A stretch of 64,000 nt of DNA from assembly GCF_001013905.1 (NCBI RefSeq), contig NZ_LN831790.1, positions 2,370,001 through 2,434,000 of the forward strand, given 5' to 3'. The stretch comes from Streptomyces leeuwenhoekii. GTDB taxonomy: Bacteria > Actinomycetota > Actinomycetes > Streptomycetales > Streptomycetaceae. Under the pieces are notes generated by a model. It worked only from the letters and a program-made list of their open reading frames with translations, did no database searches and was not told the origin of the DNA. The position numbers were made by a program, and so were the translations under genes. How positions within the stretch are numbered: position 1 is the first letter of the stretch; each line of letters starts with the position of its first letter. Of this stretch, positions 36,267 to 45,079 are shown in pieces.

Positions 36267-36304
36267 CATCCTGTCACGTGCTGGTTAGCACCCAGCGTCA
36301 GCGA

Positions 36305-37750
36305 CTATTCGATTACTCGCGGCGCTGCGTTGGTCTGCGGAGTCCAGGTCTCCTCGTCCTCGACGAGGTAGTCGGGCCGCTCGCCCTCACGACGCTCTTC
36401 GTCCTGAGGACGACCATTCCGTGCCCCTGGAACGCCCACCATGCCGCCCCTACGCACAGCGCTGGCTCCTCCCGCGGCTCCGCGGCTACGGTGCAGGCCC
36501 GAACCGCCGGCAGTTCCCCTGCCTCCGCTGGCGCCAGCTCTCGGAGTGCCACCGACAACCCCACCGGCGCGCGCTGCTCCGCCCTTGGCTGTGCCCCCGG
36601 CAGCACCCGCGCCTACAGCCCCACGGCCCGCCACGCCGCCGGCACCGGCAGCCCCCCGGCCAACCGTGCCGCCGGCACCGGCACCAGTAGCCCCACGGCC
36701 CGCCACGCCGCCGACGCCTGCACGGCCAGCACCGCCACCGGCCCCGACCGCCGCACCCGGCACCATGCCTCCGCCGCTGCCGCCGGTCACGGCACCGCCC
36801 GGGGATCCACCGTTGACCGTGCCAGGACCGCCAACCGTCGGCGCACCGGGGCGCCCGCCCGTGACGCCGTCAATCGCAGTGCTCACCTGCGGCTGCGGCG
36901 CAGTCGGTTTGTGCGCTCCGCCGGTGATGCCTGAGGGCGGGGTAACGGGCTTCGACGGGCTGATGGTGCCTACCTGGCCTCCGCGAGGAGTCCCCGTCGC
37001 CGAGCCCTGCGGACTGCGGGGCGCACTCCCCGTGGGCACGACCACAGGCGCGGGTGGGATGCCGCCGGGATCACCCGGGTACGACTCGTGGTCATCGATG
37101 GGACTCCGCTTTTCCCAGGACCCCATCTCCAGGGCCCGCCTGTTATAAGCAGCCCCCAGAATTTCCATCTGTTCGGCCATCTTGAGCTGGGCTTCACGCC
37201 CTGCCGACAGGCTGCCCTCGTTCTTGGCCAGGGCCTCCGACGAGCTGGCCCCGCTCTTCAGGGCGTTGTCCGCGCCCGAAGCGTCCCGGTCGCCGAGATC
37301 ACCGATGAAGTCGCCCACGCTCGAAAGCTTGCTCGGCTTCTCCATCGCCAAGACGATGGGCTTGATTTTCCCGAGAGTCTCAGCAGCACCTTCGAGGGAC
37401 TGTGACGCGTAGTGGGCGTACTTGGCGCTGTCGGTGATCTTCTGGCCGACAATACGGGCCCGTTCTCTGAACAGGTCCGCGCTCTTGCCTTCCCAGTGGG
37501 CCAGAACGTGCTCGACAGCGGCGTCGAAGGTCTCCTTGATCCCTCCGCTTCCGACAAGGGCCTTGTTAAGGGCCGCCCATCCCTCCGCGACCTTCTTCAC
37601 GGTGCCCGGGTCTGCGTCTCGGACCATCTCTTTCATCTGGTCCATGTCGTAGTTCAGACCGAACTGTGTGGTGTGCTCGCCCACGAAGCACTGGTTCGCT
37701 TCGACATACTCGAAGTTGTCGATGCCCTTCTCGCCCATGGCTACATCCAC
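36305..37750 (-). CDS. WXG-headed Gly/Ala-rich ESX substrate-like protein (EspB/PPE-like layout)
   Basis: 481 residues. The first 200 are predicted helices with a HWEGKSADLF turn near residue 95, the WXG-type motif. From about residue 235 the chain is low-complexity, with runs rich in Gly, Ala, Arg and Pro. It ends in a distinct acidic motif, RPDYLVEDEETWTP followed by NAAPRVIE. That tail recurs, to my knowledge, in other streptomycete ESX-linked proteins and may be an export or docking signal. A helical WXG domain plus a Gly-rich tail resembles mycobacterial EspB/PPE substrates. The start is a GTG at 37750 with GAGG upstream; ATG 37738 is an alternative. It lies between a small ESX-like gene and the accessory mycosins. 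Confidence 0.8.
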   Translation of the reverse strand: MDVAMGEKGIDNFEYVEANQCFVGEHTTQFGLNYDMDQMKEMVRDADPGTVKKVAEGWAALNKALVGSGGIKETFDAAVEHVLAHWEGKSADLFRERARIVGQKITDSAKYAHYASQSLEGAAETLGKIKPIVLAMEKPSKLSSVGDFIGDLGDRDASGADNALKSGASSSEALAKNEGSLSAGREAQLKMAEQMEILGAAYNRRALEMGSWEKRSPIDDHESYPGDPGGIPPAPVVVPTGSAPRSPQGSATGTPRGGQVGTISPSKPVTPPSGITGGAHKPTAPQPQVSTAIDGVTGGRPGAPTVGGPGTVNGGSPGGAVTGGSGGGMVPGAAVGAGGGAGRAGVGGVAGRGATGAGAGGTVGRGAAGAGGVAGRGAVGAGAAGGTAKGGAARAGGVVGGTPRAGASGGRGTAGGSGLHRSRGAAGGASAVRRGGMVGVPGARNGRPQDEERREGERPDYLVEDEETWTPQTNAAPRVIE

Positions 37751-37777
37751 CTCATCCTCGCCCAGCAGAACACCCTG

Positions 37778-38092
37778 TCACTTCCCATTGAAGGCGGCAT
37801 AGTTCTGCGCCTCGGCATCGGCGAACGCGTCGTGCGTCCTCTTCGTCTTCTGCCCGAAGTCGTCGATAACCCTTTCCAGATGCTCGACGATCTCGTAGAG
37901 GCGTTCCTTCATCTGCTCGTGGGCGCTGTACAACGCCTCGGCCTCTCGGAAGTTCTTGCCCAGCGCTCCGGCCGGCAAGTAGGTCGTGTTCTTGCAGTTC
38001 GAAGCCGACGTCCCCATGTCCTTCAGAACACGGTTCAGCCTCGTGATGGTGCCCTCGATCTCACTGAGATCGACCTTGTACTGCTCAGCCAT
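37778..38092 (-). CDS. Small ESX-like protein
   Basis: 104 residues, two predicted long helices, WXG100-like size but no W-x-G turn; the central turn carries KNTTYLPAGALG. The ATG at 38092 has GGGGAG about 8 bases upstream and lies two bases after the mycP stop. The gene follows 2 bp downstream of mycP and precedes the WXG-headed substrate by 27 bp. All three are on one strand and probably cotranscribed, so it may be the secretion partner of the 36305-37750 protein. Confidence 0.8.
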   Translation of the reverse strand: MAEQYKVDLSEIEGTITRLNRVLKDMGTSASNCKNTTYLPAGALGKNFREAEALYSAHEQMKERLYEIVEHLERVIDDFGQKTKRTHDAFADAEAQNYAAFNGK

Positions 38093-38094
38093 AC

Positions 38095-39387
38095 TCAACT
38101 CCCCGTTGATTCCACGTTGCTGCCCACGCCCTGCTTGCGTCGCCAGTCGCTCAGGACCCGTCCGCCTCCGAACAGCAGGAGCACCACGGCGGCGCCGGTC
38201 GCCAGGACGTACAGGGCGTACCGTTCCATCCGCTCCTGGCGGGATTCGCCGAGGACCAGGGTCGCGGCCTGGACGTCGGCGGAGTCGCCCGCGGGGCCGA
38301 TCGGGTCGGGTGTCGGACCCTTCTCGGAAGGCTCCGTGGTGTCTTCGTTGACCGCGGCGGCCGGGTCGACGACTCCCCAGCCGACGAAGTCGTCGCGGCC
38401 CGGCTTGGTGCGGTCCGCCGTCTGCTCGATCTGGGTGATGACCTGCTTGTAGGTCCAGTCGGGGTGCTTGGCGCGGATCAGGGCCGCGACGCCCGAGACG
38501 TAGGGGGCCGCGAAGCTGGTGCCCTGGTCGACGCAGTGGCCGCCCGCGGGGACCGTCGAGATCATGTCGATGCCCGGTGCCGCGACGCCCACGAACCTGC
38601 CCGACTGGGAGAACGGGGCGCGGGCGTTGTTGCGGTCGGAGGCCGCGACCGCGAGGACGCCCGGGTACGCCGCGGGGTAGGTCTCCTTGATCTTGCCGTC
38701 CGCGCCGTTGTTGCCGGCCGCGGCGACGATCACGGCGTCCTTCTCCTGGGCGTACCTGATGACCGCCTGGAAGGCGGCGTGGACCGTCGGGTCCATCTTG
38801 GACGCGGTGTCCTGCGAGATGTTGATGACCTCGGCGCCGGCGTCGGCCGCGTACTTGATGGCCTGGATCATCGTGCCGACGTTGCCGGTGCCCTGGTCGT
38901 CGTTCTGACGGATCGGGATGATCGTGGCTTCTGGGGCGATGCCGATGAAGCCGCTCTCGTCGGACTTGCGTGCGGCGATGATGCCCGCCACCTTGGTGCC
39001 GTGGCCGACCTCGTCGGTCTTGCCGTTGCCGCCCTTCGACAGGAAGTCCTTGCCGTTGACGACGGCCGGCCTCAGTTGCGGGTTCACGGCGTCGACGCCG
39101 GTGTCGATGACGGCGACCTTGACGCCCTTGCCCTTGGTGTCCTGCCACAACTGGTCGAGGACGACGCGTTGCAGGGACCAAGGGGTTCCCTTGATGGGAT
39201 CGGACGGGAACGAGCAGCTCGTGTCGTCGATCTGGAACCGCACGTCGTCGTCGGCCAAAGTGGTCCGCACGCGCTCCGCGGCGGCGGCCGGCGCGGCGCC
39301 CGCGAGGGGCAGCCCACAGGCGAGGACCGCCAGGGCGGCGGTGCCTGCGGCGCTCCGTCGCGGGATGCGCGATGCCCCGGATCCCAC
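38095..39387 (-). CDS. mycP: Type VII secretion-associated mycosin
   Basis: 430 residues from the GTG at 39387, chosen for GGGAGGA 10 bases upstream; a longer frame starts at 39456. Layout: signal peptide, subtilase domain with Asp in VAVIDTG, His in GHGTKVAG, Asn in AAAGNNG and Ser in GTSFAAPYVSG, then a transmembrane span (LYVLATGAAVVLLLFGGG) and a short basic cytoplasmic tail. All catalytic residues are canonical. It is the mycosin closest to esxBA and eccB, so it is the likely core MycP. It follows the esxA terminator. Confidence 0.93.
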   Translation of the reverse strand: MGSGASRIPRRSAAGTAALAVLACGLPLAGAAPAAAAERVRTTLADDDVRFQIDDTSCSFPSDPIKGTPWSLQRVVLDQLWQDTKGKGVKVAVIDTGVDAVNPQLRPAVVNGKDFLSKGGNGKTDEVGHGTKVAGIIAARKSDESGFIGIAPEATIIPIRQNDDQGTGNVGTMIQAIKYAADAGAEVINISQDTASKMDPTVHAAFQAVIRYAQEKDAVIVAAAGNNGADGKIKETYPAAYPGVLAVAASDRNNARAPFSQSGRFVGVAAPGIDMISTVPAGGHCVDQGTSFAAPYVSGVAALIRAKHPDWTYKQVITQIEQTADRTKPGRDDFVGWGVVDPAAAVNEDTTEPSEKGPTPDPIGPAGDSADVQAATLVLGESRQERMERYALYVLATGAAVVLLLFGGGRVLSDWRRKQGVGSNVESTGS

Positions 39388-39473
39388 TGTCTTACGTCCT
39401 CCCGTTTCGTTCTGGCACGGGGCGTGCGGACCGGTGGCGAACCGGATATTCCGCATGTCCCGTCAACCGCCAA

Positions 39474-39507
39474 TGGGGGCGAGCGCGCCGTCGCGCACCC
39501 GCCCCCA
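39474..39507 (-). terminator. esxBA terminator
   Basis: An 8-bp outer stem (39474-39481 with 39500-39507) and a further 5-bp inner GC stem lie 14 bp after the esxA stop and about 90 bp before mycP. It would give a short abundant esxBA transcript with limited readthrough into mycP. Confidence 0.7.
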
Positions 39508-39520
39508 TCAAGCGATCACG

Positions 39521-39814
39521 TCAGCCGCCCCAGATGGAGGCGTTCTTCTGCTCGGTGGCCTGGTAGTTCTGAGCGGCGCTGTCGAGGGCCTTGGCGATGG
39601 CCTCGAGCGTCTGCTGCATGGAGTTGGCACGCTGGTCCCACTCGGCCTGCTTGGCGCGGTAGGCCTCCTGCGCCTGGCCTTCCCAGCTGGTGGCGATCTT
39701 CGCAACGCCGGCCTCGAGTTCGTCCAGCTGACGGCGAATGTTGTTCGCGGTCGAGCGGACGTCCTGGGCGGCCTGGGAGATCGTCTGGAAATTGACGAGG
39801 ATCTGCCCGGACAT
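39521..39814 (-). CDS. esxA: WXG100 protein EsxA
   Basis: 97 residues, a helix-turn-helix WXG100 protein with W44-E-G46 at the turn and a C-terminal YQATE (Y84 to E88) fitting the YxxxD/E export signal. It is encoded 65 bp downstream of a second WXG100 protein, with which it should form the secreted heterodimer. In S. coelicolor an EsxA/EsxB pair in this position is exported by the ESX system and linked to sporulation. I assign the A and B names by gene order (esxBA), so they could be swapped. Confidence 0.92.
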   Translation of the reverse strand: MSGQILVNFQTISQAAQDVRSTANNIRRQLDELEAGVAKIATSWEGQAQEAYRAKQAEWDQRANSMQQTLEAIAKALDSAAQNYQATEQKNASIWGG

Positions 39815-39879
39815 GTCTTGTGTCTCCTCAGTTGTGTCGATGGTCGGTCACGGACGTGCGCCGAGGCGCACGGGGCCGA

Positions 39880-40200
39880 TCATCCGAACGGGGACTGAGC
39901 AGCGATGCTCTGGATGGACGCGCGCTGCTCCTCTTCCGAAGCCGCGTAAGCCTTGGTGCTCTGGTCGATCGCTTCCTTGATGTCGTTCAAGATCTGGTTG
40001 ATCTTGTTCGCATCCTGGTTGACCTGCGACTGCAGGTTGTTGTACGCGGTGGCCGCCGAGCCCTTCCAGCCGCCCGTGATGGTGTCGATCACGGTCTGCA
40101 GGCGACGGATCTCGGACTGAATCGAGGAGTTGACCGAGGAGATGCGACCGCTGAACGCGATCATCGCCTCCTCGGTCATGGTGAACTGCTGTCCAGCCAT
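39880..40200 (-). CDS. esxB: WXG100 protein EsxB
   Basis: 106 residues from the ATG at 40200; the longer frame to 40242 is not family-like. WXG100 layout with W45-K-G47 at the turn and YAASE (Y85 to E89) as export signal. First gene of the esxBA pair, 224 bp after the eccB stop, with a plausible promoter at 40298-40326. Partner of EsxA and substrate of EccC. Confidence 0.92.
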   Translation of the reverse strand: MAGQQFTMTEEAMIAFSGRISSVNSSIQSEIRRLQTVIDTITGGWKGSAATAYNNLQSQVNQDANKINQILNDIKEAIDQSTKAYAASEEEQRASIQSIAAQSPFG

Positions 40201-40297
40201 GCTGTGTCCCCCATGAGACGTAGGAGTTCTGGGTAGATCCACACTCGGAACACCACCGCCTCACGGCGACAGTCGTATCCAGTCTGGTCTGCGTCTT

Positions 40298-40326
40298 ACT
40301 CTAGTGGCATCCACCGACAGAGCGAA
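40298..40326 (-). promoter_or_regulatory. Candidate esxBA promoter
   Basis: On the minus strand TTCGCT (-35, 40326-40321) and TAGAGT (-10, 40303-40298) are separated by 17 bp, about 100 bp upstream of esxB. A short inverted repeat (CAGAA/TTCTG, 40330-40342) abuts the -35 and could be an operator. Confidence 0.4.
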
Positions 40327-40423
40327 CATCAGAAAAGTTCTGTAGCTGGATCGCGATGAACCCAACCCAGCTTGTTCACAAGTCAGTTGGACCGGTCCGC
40401 GGAGCGGGTTCCAGGGGCAGGGG

Positions 40424-41989
40424 TCAGGATCCCTGGGCCTGCTGCGCGTTGCCGCTGCTCAGTTCCGGGCCCGCGGCGAGCAGGTCCGCCCAGGCCGCCG
40501 GCACCGAGACCGGGCGGATCTTGTCGTAACCCAGCCTGACCTGCGCGGTGTTGGTCTGCTGCTGCCCGTCGGCCTTCTCGCCGCCGGTCACCTGGCTGTC
40601 GTTGCGCGCGGGCACCGAGTAGCGCAGGCCGGTGTCGGTGACCAGGTAGACGTTGCCGCCGCCGGCGCTGGTTCCGGTCAGCCGCTTGAACAGCAGTCCG
40701 CTGCCCGGGGAGACGTAGGTGCTCGAGCCGCTCTGGGAGACGTCCTTGGGGTACTCCCGGCCGCTCCAGACGGTCATCTGCGGCAGGCCGGTGTACTGGT
40801 CCTTCTTGCCGTGCCAGATGCTGCAGGAGACCTTGTTGCCGCCGGCCTCCCAGTGCGTGTTGGCCTGGGCCACCGGCTCCTTGGGCCAGTTCATCTCCGA
40901 CAGCCACTCGCCGTCGGCGGGCTGGATGTCGTTGAAGGTGACCTCGACCGGCTCCGGGTTCCGGCCCCCGTACACCCCCTCCACCCAGGGGCTGCGCAGC
41001 CAGAGCTGGGCCGTGAAGTCGGAGACGGGCTGCACCCGGTCCTTCAGCACGATGTACTTCTGCTTCCCGAGGCCGGAGGGCGCCTCCAGGATGAGGCCCA
41101 CCTTGGACAGGCTCGGGTCGAGGCCCACGACCTGCGCGGGTGCGCCCACGCCGGAGCCGAGGCTGGGGAAGTCGACGGCGCCGACCACGTTCAGCGTCTT
41201 GATGAACTCCGCGCTGACCTTCTGCGGCGTCACACCGTCACCGAACACGGCGCGCTCCAGCGTCTTCAGCGCCGCCTCGGACCGCAGCTTCCAGTCCTTG
41301 CCGCCCATCAGGTAGGCGCGGCCGTCCGCGGTGACCATGTACCGGGGCCCGGTCCCGCCGGGCGCGGCCGGTGCCTCGATGTACAGGGCCTCGTGCTGGT
41401 TCAGCTCCTTGTCGCCCTTGTGCAGCAGGGTGTCGTAGTCGCTCTGGTCCAGCACGTAGGTGGCCCGGACGGGCTGGTTGTCCTGGCCCTTGCCCGGGGC
41501 CTCGCACAACGCCCAGATCTTGACCGTCTCCGCGTCCTTGGAAGAGGGGAGCCGGTCCGGTGCGAAGGGGATCCCGACGGTGGCTCCCATCGGGTACTTG
41601 CTCTCGTCGAGCACCGATTCCTTGATCTTCATGACCTTCGGGCTCTCGCCCTTCAGCAGCAGCTTGGCCGAAGCGAGGTTGAGGACGGGGTGGAGGCTGG
41701 GCTTCTCCTCCCCCTTGGTACGCACCAGCACATAGCGCGTCGTCGATTCGCTGCCGACGAGGATGTTCTTGCCCTCCTCGTCCCAGCCCTTCGGCGCGGT
41801 CGGGCTGAGCATGCCCCACGCGCCGAACCCGATGACCACCAGCGTCGCCAGGCCGAGGCTCGGCAGGACGGTCTTGAAGGGGCGGGGGGCCGCCTCCTCC
41901 GAACCGTGCGGGGACGGCTGGAGGAACGCCGCCACCGTGCGCCTGCGCGCGAAGGAGTAGGCGTTCAGCTCATCCCGACGTGTCGCCAT
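40424..41989 (-). CDS. eccB: Type VII secretion protein EccB
   Basis: 521 residues from the ATG at 41989 (GGGGAG about 12 bases upstream). The N-terminal MATRRDELNAYSFARRRTVAA is the typical EccB cytoplasmic head. One transmembrane span follows at about residues 41-61, then a large extracytoplasmic domain with the repeated beta-rich R-domains of EccB and the conserved Cys pair (ALCEAPG near residue 161, SCSIWHG near 388). EccB caps the periplasmic side of the ESX channel. It is divergent from eccE across about 190 bp. Confidence 0.95.
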   Translation of the reverse strand: MATRRDELNAYSFARRRTVAAFLQPSPHGSEEAAPRPFKTVLPSLGLATLVVIGFGAWGMLSPTAPKGWDEEGKNILVGSESTTRYVLVRTKGEEKPSLHPVLNLASAKLLLKGESPKVMKIKESVLDESKYPMGATVGIPFAPDRLPSSKDAETVKIWALCEAPGKGQDNQPVRATYVLDQSDYDTLLHKGDKELNQHEALYIEAPAAPGGTGPRYMVTADGRAYLMGGKDWKLRSEAALKTLERAVFGDGVTPQKVSAEFIKTLNVVGAVDFPSLGSGVGAPAQVVGLDPSLSKVGLILEAPSGLGKQKYIVLKDRVQPVSDFTAQLWLRSPWVEGVYGGRNPEPVEVTFNDIQPADGEWLSEMNWPKEPVAQANTHWEAGGNKVSCSIWHGKKDQYTGLPQMTVWSGREYPKDVSQSGSSTYVSPGSGLLFKRLTGTSAGGGNVYLVTDTGLRYSVPARNDSQVTGGEKADGQQQTNTAQVRLGYDKIRPVSVPAAWADLLAAGPELSSGNAQQAQGS

Positions 41990-42111
41990 CGATGGGTCAA
42001 CTCCCCGTTTTTTGCTTTGTTGCCGTGATCGAAACTCCCCAGGACCGCCCGGCACTACGCGGCGTTTGCTCCTGCAGGGGCCCCTACTATGCCGTGTGAC
42101 GATCGCACCGT

Positions 42112-42128
42112 ACGGTACGGGGTACCGT
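42112..42128. promoter_or_regulatory. Inverted repeat in the eccB-eccE divergent region
   Basis: ACGGTAC and GTACCGT are perfect 7-bp arms around GGG (42112-42118 and 42122-42128). It sits between the divergent genes, 22 bp downstream of a TACTAT -10-like sequence (42085-42090). It is a possible regulator-binding site or leader stem. Confidence 0.35.
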
Positions 42129-42183
42129 GGTGCGCCGCCAGCTCAAGTCGCGGCCAGACAATGCAAAGGGGTTGTACCGGGGG

Positions 42184-43515
42184 ATGAGCACTGCGACCAG
42201 GTCACGGCGCCGAAACGGCAGCCGTCGCACGCAGGAGAACCAAGGGCAACCGGAACCGGCGCAGCGGTCCGCGAACCCCGGTCGTGTGAGCCCGGCCGCG
42301 CCGTCGCTCGCCCGGCGCCCCGGCAGCATCGGCCCCATCCGCGTCCAGCAACTGGTCGGCTTCGAACTGGCCGCCGCGGTGGTCCTGATCGGCTGGCTCC
42401 TGCGCCCCATCGGTCTCACGGTCGGCATCGTGCTGGCCGTACCGCTGGTCCTGGCGGGTCTGCTGCGCCGGCGCGGCCGGCCGCTGCCCGAGTGGTTCAC
42501 CACGGCCCGTGCCCTGCGGGACCGCAGGAAGCGCAACGCCGAGCCCGTCCCGCCCGGCACGGACCCCGGCTTCGCCCCGGCCGTCGAGTGCGACCCGGCG
42601 CTGCGCACCTACGCCTTCCACGACCGTGAGCAGCGCGAGATCGGCATGGTCGGCGACGGCACCTTCCTCACCGCGCTGGTGCAGGTGCAGGCCGCGGACA
42701 TCCCCCTGCGTCCCGCCCACGGCAGCCGGGACATCCCCCTCGATCTGATCCAGGGCCTGCTCGAGGTGGACGACATCCGGCTCGCCTCCGTCCAGGTCGT
42801 CCAGCACACCCAGCCCGCGCCGGCCCCGCATCTGCCGCCGCAGGCCATGGCGGTCCGTTCCTACGGGCCGCTGCAGGCGCAGAGCATGACGCCGGGGCTG
42901 CGGCTGACCTGGGTCGCGCTCAAGCTCGATCCGGAGCTGTGCCCGGAGGCCGTGGCGGCCCGCGGCGGGGGCATGCAGGGCGCCCGGCGGGCGCTGCAGC
43001 GCGTCGCCGACCAACTGGCAAGTCGTCTCATGGGCGCGGGTCTGCAGGCCAAGGTGCTCAGCGAGTCGGAGGTCGTCGCGGCCATCGCCACCTCGAGCTG
43101 TGTCAACCCGCTGGCCACCACGGGCAGCGCCGCGCTCGACGGCAGCCGTTCCACACGCCGTACCGCCGAGACCTCCCGCGCGTGGCGGTGCGACGACCGC
43201 TGGCACACCACGTACTGGATCTCCCGCTGGCCGCAGCTCGGCGGCGGCGCCCCGGCGCTGCCCCAGCTCGTCGGCGCGCTCACCTCCTCCCCCGCCCTCG
43301 CCAGCACCTTCTCGCTCACCATCAGCAAGCGGAGGGGCAGGGTGCTGGCCCTGTCCGGGCATGTGCGTCTCACCGGCCGCGGTGAGAACGGGCTGGACGA
43401 GGCGGTCCAGCATCTGGAGCGGGCGGCGTCCGCGTTCAAGATCGGTCTGGTACGGCTCGATCGGGAGCAACTGCCCGGAGTTCTGGCCACCCTGCCGCTG
43501 GGAGGTACTCGCTGA
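42184..43515 (+). CDS. eccE: Type VII secretion protein EccE
   Basis: 443 residues from the ATG at 42184; a GTG at 42127 in the inverted repeat would add 19 residues. A basic, disordered N-terminus of about 50 residues precedes two transmembrane spans (LVGFELAAAVVLIGWLL and GLTVGIVLAVPLVLAGLL). A large cytosolic domain follows with the EccE pattern LRTYAFHDREQREIGMVGDG and TTYWISRWPQ. EccE lies at the periphery of the ESX channel. Its stop overlaps the next ATG by one base (TGATG), so the downstream protein is translationally coupled. Confidence 0.93.
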   Translation: MSTATRSRRRNGSRRTQENQGQPEPAQRSANPGRVSPAAPSLARRPGSIGPIRVQQLVGFELAAAVVLIGWLLRPIGLTVGIVLAVPLVLAGLLRRRGRPLPEWFTTARALRDRRKRNAEPVPPGTDPGFAPAVECDPALRTYAFHDREQREIGMVGDGTFLTALVQVQAADIPLRPAHGSRDIPLDLIQGLLEVDDIRLASVQVVQHTQPAPAPHLPPQAMAVRSYGPLQAQSMTPGLRLTWVALKLDPELCPEAVAARGGGMQGARRALQRVADQLASRLMGAGLQAKVLSESEVVAAIATSSCVNPLATTGSAALDGSRSTRRTAETSRAWRCDDRWHTTYWISRWPQLGGGAPALPQLVGALTSSPALASTFSLTISKRRGRVLALSGHVRLTGRGENGLDEAVQHLERAASAFKIGLVRLDREQLPGVLATLPLGGTR

Positions 43516-44342
43516 TGTCCGCCCCGACCGCTCCGGCCACCGGCCGCCCCGGCTTCGGCTCCTCGACGCCGGGCTTCCCCGGGCAGCGTCCCGGCCATCT
43601 GCCCCGTAGTCCCGAACCCGCCCGGCACGGGCCGCAGCGACGCATGCGCGCCGCCTTCGGCCTGCTCGGCCCCCGACGTGAGCGTCACCTCGTCGACGCC
43701 GATGTGCTCGCCCAGCTCACCCTGCCGATGGGCGACGACGGCCTGGTCCTCGGTATCGACCCCGACAACCAGCCCGCGGTGCTGGGCCTGTGCCGGCCCA
43801 CCCGGCTGGACGTGGTCCTGGTCGGCGGCACCTGGATCGCCCAGGTCATCGCCCTGCGCGCGGCGGCGATCGGCGCCCGCGTGGCCGTGGAGACGGCTCG
43901 TCCGCAACTGTGGTCGCCGATGGCGCAGGCGGCCGGCGGCGGCCAGCAGTGCGTGACGGTGCACCAGGTGGGGCGGATCGCCCCGCAGGGCCCGTCCCCG
44001 GCCAGCCCGGTGCTCATCATCCGCGACCTGGGCATCCGCCCGCCGCGCAGCCGCCTGACCACGGCGCCCTGGCAGTCGGTGCTGACCCTGCTCCCCTACC
44101 TCGGCCCCACCGCGCCGCGGCTGCTGTCCACCGCCGATGTCGTCGGGGTGCAGCGGATCTCCCCGCAGGAGGCCGACATCGTCGGCAAGGTGATGCGGCT
44201 GGGCCGGGACGACATCGTCTCCCTGCCGTCCCTCTCCGACAACGTGGCGCTGTGGTGCACGCAGAAGCACCGGCAGTACGTGATGACCCAGCCCACCGAC
44301 GCGGAGACCGGTCTCCTCGGGGCCCCGCGCCGCATGGACTGA
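43515..44342 (+). CDS. EccE-coupled ESX-associated protein, unknown function
   Basis: 275 residues. The first 45 are Pro/Gly-rich and disordered. The rest is a compact alpha/beta region containing DDGLVLGIDPDNQPAVLGL, LDVVLVGGTWIAQVIALRAAAIGARVAVETARP (quoted in pieces: LDVVLVGGTWIAQ, ALRAAAIGARVAVET) and SDNVALWCTQKHRQYVMTQP. The 'vvlvGG.W.a...alRA.aiGA.v.VeT' portion looks like a nucleotide-binding-type fold without a P-loop. Translational coupling to eccE implies a stoichiometric role with the secretion machine. No family name can be given with confidence. Confidence 0.78.
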   Translation: MSAPTAPATGRPGFGSSTPGFPGQRPGHLPRSPEPARHGPQRRMRAAFGLLGPRRERHLVDADVLAQLTLPMGDDGLVLGIDPDNQPAVLGLCRPTRLDVVLVGGTWIAQVIALRAAAIGARVAVETARPQLWSPMAQAAGGGQQCVTVHQVGRIAPQGPSPASPVLIIRDLGIRPPRSRLTTAPWQSVLTLLPYLGPTAPRLLSTADVVGVQRISPQEADIVGKVMRLGRDDIVSLPSLSDNVALWCTQKHRQYVMTQPTDAETGLLGAPRRMD

Positions 44343-44582
44343 GCCGCCGTCGCCTCCGCCCCGGTGGCGCACCCGTCACCGGCGGCGGCCCACCCTCAGG
44401 GATGAACGGTGACGGCCGCGAGTGGACGCGCCGGCCCCCGGTGAGCGGCAGGGCTCTTGGTACGGCGAACGCGGCGGCTTCGGGCGGGTTTTGGCGGGGT
44501 TCCGGTTCGACCGTGCGCGCCGACCGGGGCCAGTAAGGTGACCGTGCATGTCGTTTCGCTCACCGGAAGGGGCCCGTTGACC

Positions 44583-44900
44583 ATGGCTGACGTACAGGAG
44601 AGCACTGCGGGGACGCAGGACGAGGACGTCAGGGCTCGAAAGGAGAGGGAGCGGGACGAGCTGTACGCACTGGACATCTCGGATGTCGAGTGGCACAGCG
44701 CGCCCGGCACCGAGGAGCACGAGGAGCGCGTCGAGATCGCCTACCTTCCTGGCGGGGCGGTGGCCATGCGGTCCTCCCTGGACCCGGACACCGTGCTGCG
44801 CTACACGGAGGCGGAGTGGCGGGCCTTCGTACTGGGCGCGCGCGACGGCGAGTTCGACCTGGAGCCCGCACCGCACAACGGGGGGCTCGCCGCGCAATAG
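44583..44900 (+). CDS. DUF397-domain protein
   Basis: 105 residues from the ATG at 44583 (GAAGGGG about 10 bases upstream). A charged N-terminal helix of about 30 residues precedes the DUF397 pattern: W.S (VEWHSAPG), VEIAYLPGGAVAMRSS and the terminal EWRAFVLGARDGEFD helix. DUF397 proteins often pair with XRE-type regulators in Streptomyces, but no such gene is adjacent here; its position in the ESX locus is notable. The 240 bases before it and 307 after it hold no other gene. Confidence 0.85.
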   Translation: MADVQESTAGTQDEDVRARKERERDELYALDISDVEWHSAPGTEEHEERVEIAYLPGGAVAMRSSLDPDTVLRYTEAEWRAFVLGARDGEFDLEPAPHNGGLAAQ

Positions 44901-45047
44901 TGCGCGACGGCCGGGCTTCGGCCGGGGAGGGACCGGACCGCCGGGGGCCCGGAAGACCTGCGGCGGCGGGGGCGGAGGACACCCGGGAAGGGCGGCGGTC
45001 GCACGGGGGCGAGCGCACGGCGGACGGGCCTGCCCCCCGGCGGTCCG

Positions 45048-45079
45048 CGGCGTTTACGCTTGATGAGCGTACGACGCCG
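45048..45079. promoter_or_regulatory. Stem-loop upstream of the EspI-like gene
   Basis: An interrupted stem: CGGCGT (45048-45053) with ACGCCG (45074-45079) and, inside it, ACGCT (45056-45060) with AGCGT (45066-45070). It lies 130 bp before the EspI-like start in the 307-bp gap 44901-45207. It may terminate the DUF397 transcript or act as an operator. Nothing else in the gap is assigned. Confidence 0.4.
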
